Of a stretch of 6,731 bases of DNA, positions 5,639 to 6,731 are shown piece after piece. This DNA comes from Phycisphaerales bacterium (GTDB lineage Bacteria > Planctomycetota > Phycisphaerae > Tepidisphaerales > Tepidisphaeraceae), in contig JAQGHP010000078.1 of assembly GCA_028288775.1 (NCBI GenBank), positions 1 through 6,731 of the forward strand, in the 5' to 3' direction. Under the pieces are notes generated by a model that did not search any database, was not told the origin of the DNA, and saw only the letters and a list, made by a program, of their open reading frames with translations. Numbering within the stretch: position 1 is the first letter of the stretch; each line of letters starts with the position of its first letter. The position numbers were made by a program, and so were the translations under genes.

Positions 5639-5816
5639 GATCTGCCGCGGCGAAGACCTGTGGGGGCAATGGTTTAAATGGCGTTCACGGCAATGGATGG
5701 GCGGAATTTCCACAAACGCAAAAACGGGACATTTCGGGATATTCGTAATGTTGCCCGTGTGCCGGGGGCGTGCGGGTGGTGGAGGTTTGGCGTTAGGTTT
5801 CCGTCCTCTTGCGGCG

Positions 5817-6716
5817 TTAGCGGGTGGTCAGGTACTTGCGGCCTGCCGCGGCGGCGGGGTGGCGATCGGGGAGTTCGGTGGGGTCGATCGTGAGCCATCC
5901 CCGATACCCCGCCGCGTCTAGGTCGGCAAGCAGGGTTCCCCAATCGGTGTCGCCGTTTCCTATGATCGCGGGGCGGGTTCGGCGGTCGGCGCCCTTGATC
6001 GCGTCGCGGCCGTGTACGTGCCGCACCAGCGCGCCCAGGCGGGAGAAGGTTTCGTCCAGGTCCCACTCGTCACGCAGGACGGCCACCGGGTCCAGGTCAA
6101 TTCCGAACCACGGACACCCCGCCTTCGCGACTGCCCGCTCCAACGCGGCGAGCGATGCCAGATCGCTGCGGAATGCGACGATGACGCTGTAACGGTCCGC
6201 GAGCCGGCCGATCTCGGCGAGGGCGGCGTCCACCTGTGAGACCGTCGCCGGGTCGGGCGGCGGGGCGGGGGGCGTTGGCGGCTCGACCGGCCGCGGCACA
6301 TTGGGCAGCAGGATCAGGCCCGCCTGGTCGGGGGTGATTTGGGGTTTGGGCTTCGCAGTGGCCGGCGGTGCGGGGAGCGGCCCGAGATCGACGCAGGCCA
6401 GCGGCACGCTGAGGCCCGCCGCGGCTTCGAGGAGTTGATCGAACTTGCTGAGGATGCGGTCCACGTCCGCACCGGGTCCCAGGCCGCGGGGGCCCAGTTC
6501 GCCGCGGAGTCCGACGAGCTGTTGATTCTGCGACGACAGGAGGCGGCTGAATTCGCGCCGGCCGCTGCCGGTGAGGTCGGGGATGTTGAACGAGGCGGAG
6601 AAGGCGTCGAAGAGCAGCCCCTGGAAACCGAGGCCGTGGGAAAGGCCCGCCGCAAGGCGGGGGTCATCGGTCAAAGCGGAGGCGGCGACGGCGAGCTGGA
6701 TGGATTCGGGAATCAT
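5817..6716 (-). CDS. Sugar phosphate isomerase/epimerase-like TIM-barrel protein
   Basis: A 299-residue protein starting at ATG 6716 and ending at TAA 5817-5819, with no signal peptide. The C-terminal half carries the xylose-isomerase-like/AP endonuclease 2 barrel pattern: a strand and helix pair (SVIVAFRSDLASLAALERAV, 177-196), GIDLDP (205-210), LVRHVHGRDA (230-239), IIGNGDTDWGTLLADLDAAGYRGWLTID (251-278). The motifs H-V-H-G-R-D and G-x-G-D-x-D-W-x-x-L are typical of this superfamily, whose members isomerise or epimerise sugars and inositol derivatives with a divalent metal. Two points are odd. A Pro-rich stretch (about 137-157, PRPVEPPTPPAPPPDP) interrupts the barrel. The Glu usually found in the 'LALE' strand is absent (AFRS here), and the last-strand Glu appears as Asp278, so metal binding may be altered or lost. 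Substrate unknown. Only 15 bases lie upstream within the window, and no Shine-Dalgarno sequence is visible in them. Confidence 0.8.
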   Translation of the reverse strand: MIPESIQLAVAASALTDDPRLAAGLSHGLGFQGLLFDAFSASFNIPDLTGSGRREFSRLLSSQNQQLVGLRGELGPRGLGPGADVDRILSKFDQLLEAAAGLSVPLACVDLGPLPAPPATAKPKPQITPDQAGLILLPNVPRPVEPPTPPAPPPDPATVSQVDAALAEIGRLADRYSVIVAFRSDLASLAALERAVAKAGCPWFGIDLDPVAVLRDEWDLDETFSRLGALVRHVHGRDAIKGADRRTRPAIIGNGDTDWGTLLADLDAAGYRGWLTIDPTELPDRHPAAAAGRKYLTTR

Positions 6717-6731
6717 GTAGTTGGATTGTAC

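Larger units (their letters stand above)
5156..5816. other. Long gene-poor intergenic region with several inverted repeats
   Basis: No frame in this roughly 660-base stretch has domain-like composition on either strand. It contains the TTGCCCATGA tandem with its inverted partner (5422-5476), the TGTCCCA hairpins (5601-5638), and GGGCAAT/ATTGCCC words at several points (for example near 5246, 5300 and 5664). It has no tRNA, and I could match no tmRNA, RNase P or SRP RNA motif. It may hold an unannotated structured RNA or the remains of a mobile element. Confidence 0.45.

Noticed and set aside
5156..5816. A tRNA, tmRNA, RNase P or SRP RNA in the gene-poor region
   Set aside because: No T-loop GGTTC motif with a matching acceptor stem, and no conserved words of the other RNAs, were found on either strand.
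5789..5820. Two GGCGTTAG words that resemble the crossover end of integron attC sites
   Set aside because: They are direct copies only 24 bases apart, with no matching inverted core (RYYYAAC) or paired arms, and the small genes at 3049-4423 have no attC between them.
5601..5921. 106-residue open frame on the + strand starting in the TGTCCCA hairpin
   Set aside because: Its last third is antisense to the isomerase-like gene and the rest has no domain-like pattern. The ATG is within an inverted repeat.

Overview
The window most resembles a planctomycete chromosome, possibly of the Phycisphaerae type. The strongest sign is the small membrane protein at 2439-2810. It ends in a CxxC...CxxC zinc ribbon with a GYNLTGN-SGTCPECG signature that I associate with Planctomycetes. 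GC-rich coding, weak or absent Shine-Dalgarno sequences, non-ATG starts and AT-rich heptamer repeats between genes fit this. It is an inference from sequence style, not a phylogenetic result.

Layout. (1) 1-296, +: the end of a Pro/Gln/Asn-rich, probably disordered protein, followed by a strong hairpin. (2) 365-480: heptamer repeats (AGTAAAA/AGTAGAA) that recur in inverted form across the stop codon of the next gene. (3) 473-1999, -: a GH51 alpha-L-arabinofuranosidase, the best-supported function here (hemicellulose or arabinan side-chain degradation). (4) 2000-2294: mostly non-coding, with an imperfect direct repeat and a TTGACA box. (5) 2295-2810, +: a possible 44-residue membrane peptide and the zinc-ribbon membrane protein. 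(6) 2822-2913: a REP-like element with three tandem boxes and a perfect 23-bp inverted repeat. (7) 3049-4423, +: three tightly spaced genes, a DUF4240-like protein and two proteins I do not recognise. The first is clearly more AT-rich than the flanks, and the two gene junctions share sequence. (8) 4330-4998, -: an unrecognised helical-repeat-like protein that converges on, and overlaps by 94 bp, the third gene. (9) 5000-5816: about 800 bp without a convincing gene but with several inverted repeats. (10) 5817-6716, -: a sugar phosphate isomerase/epimerase-like TIM-barrel protein.

How the genes work together. No single pathway spans the window. The arabinofuranosidase stands alone, with no transporter or other glycosidase beside it. 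The isomerase-like protein is too far away, and too unclear in substrate, to be tied to it. The 3049-4423 trio looks like a small accessory operon. Its compact genes, shared junctions and chimeric-looking 3' end suggest a place where small genes are exchanged. No known defence or toxin system can be named from the sequence.
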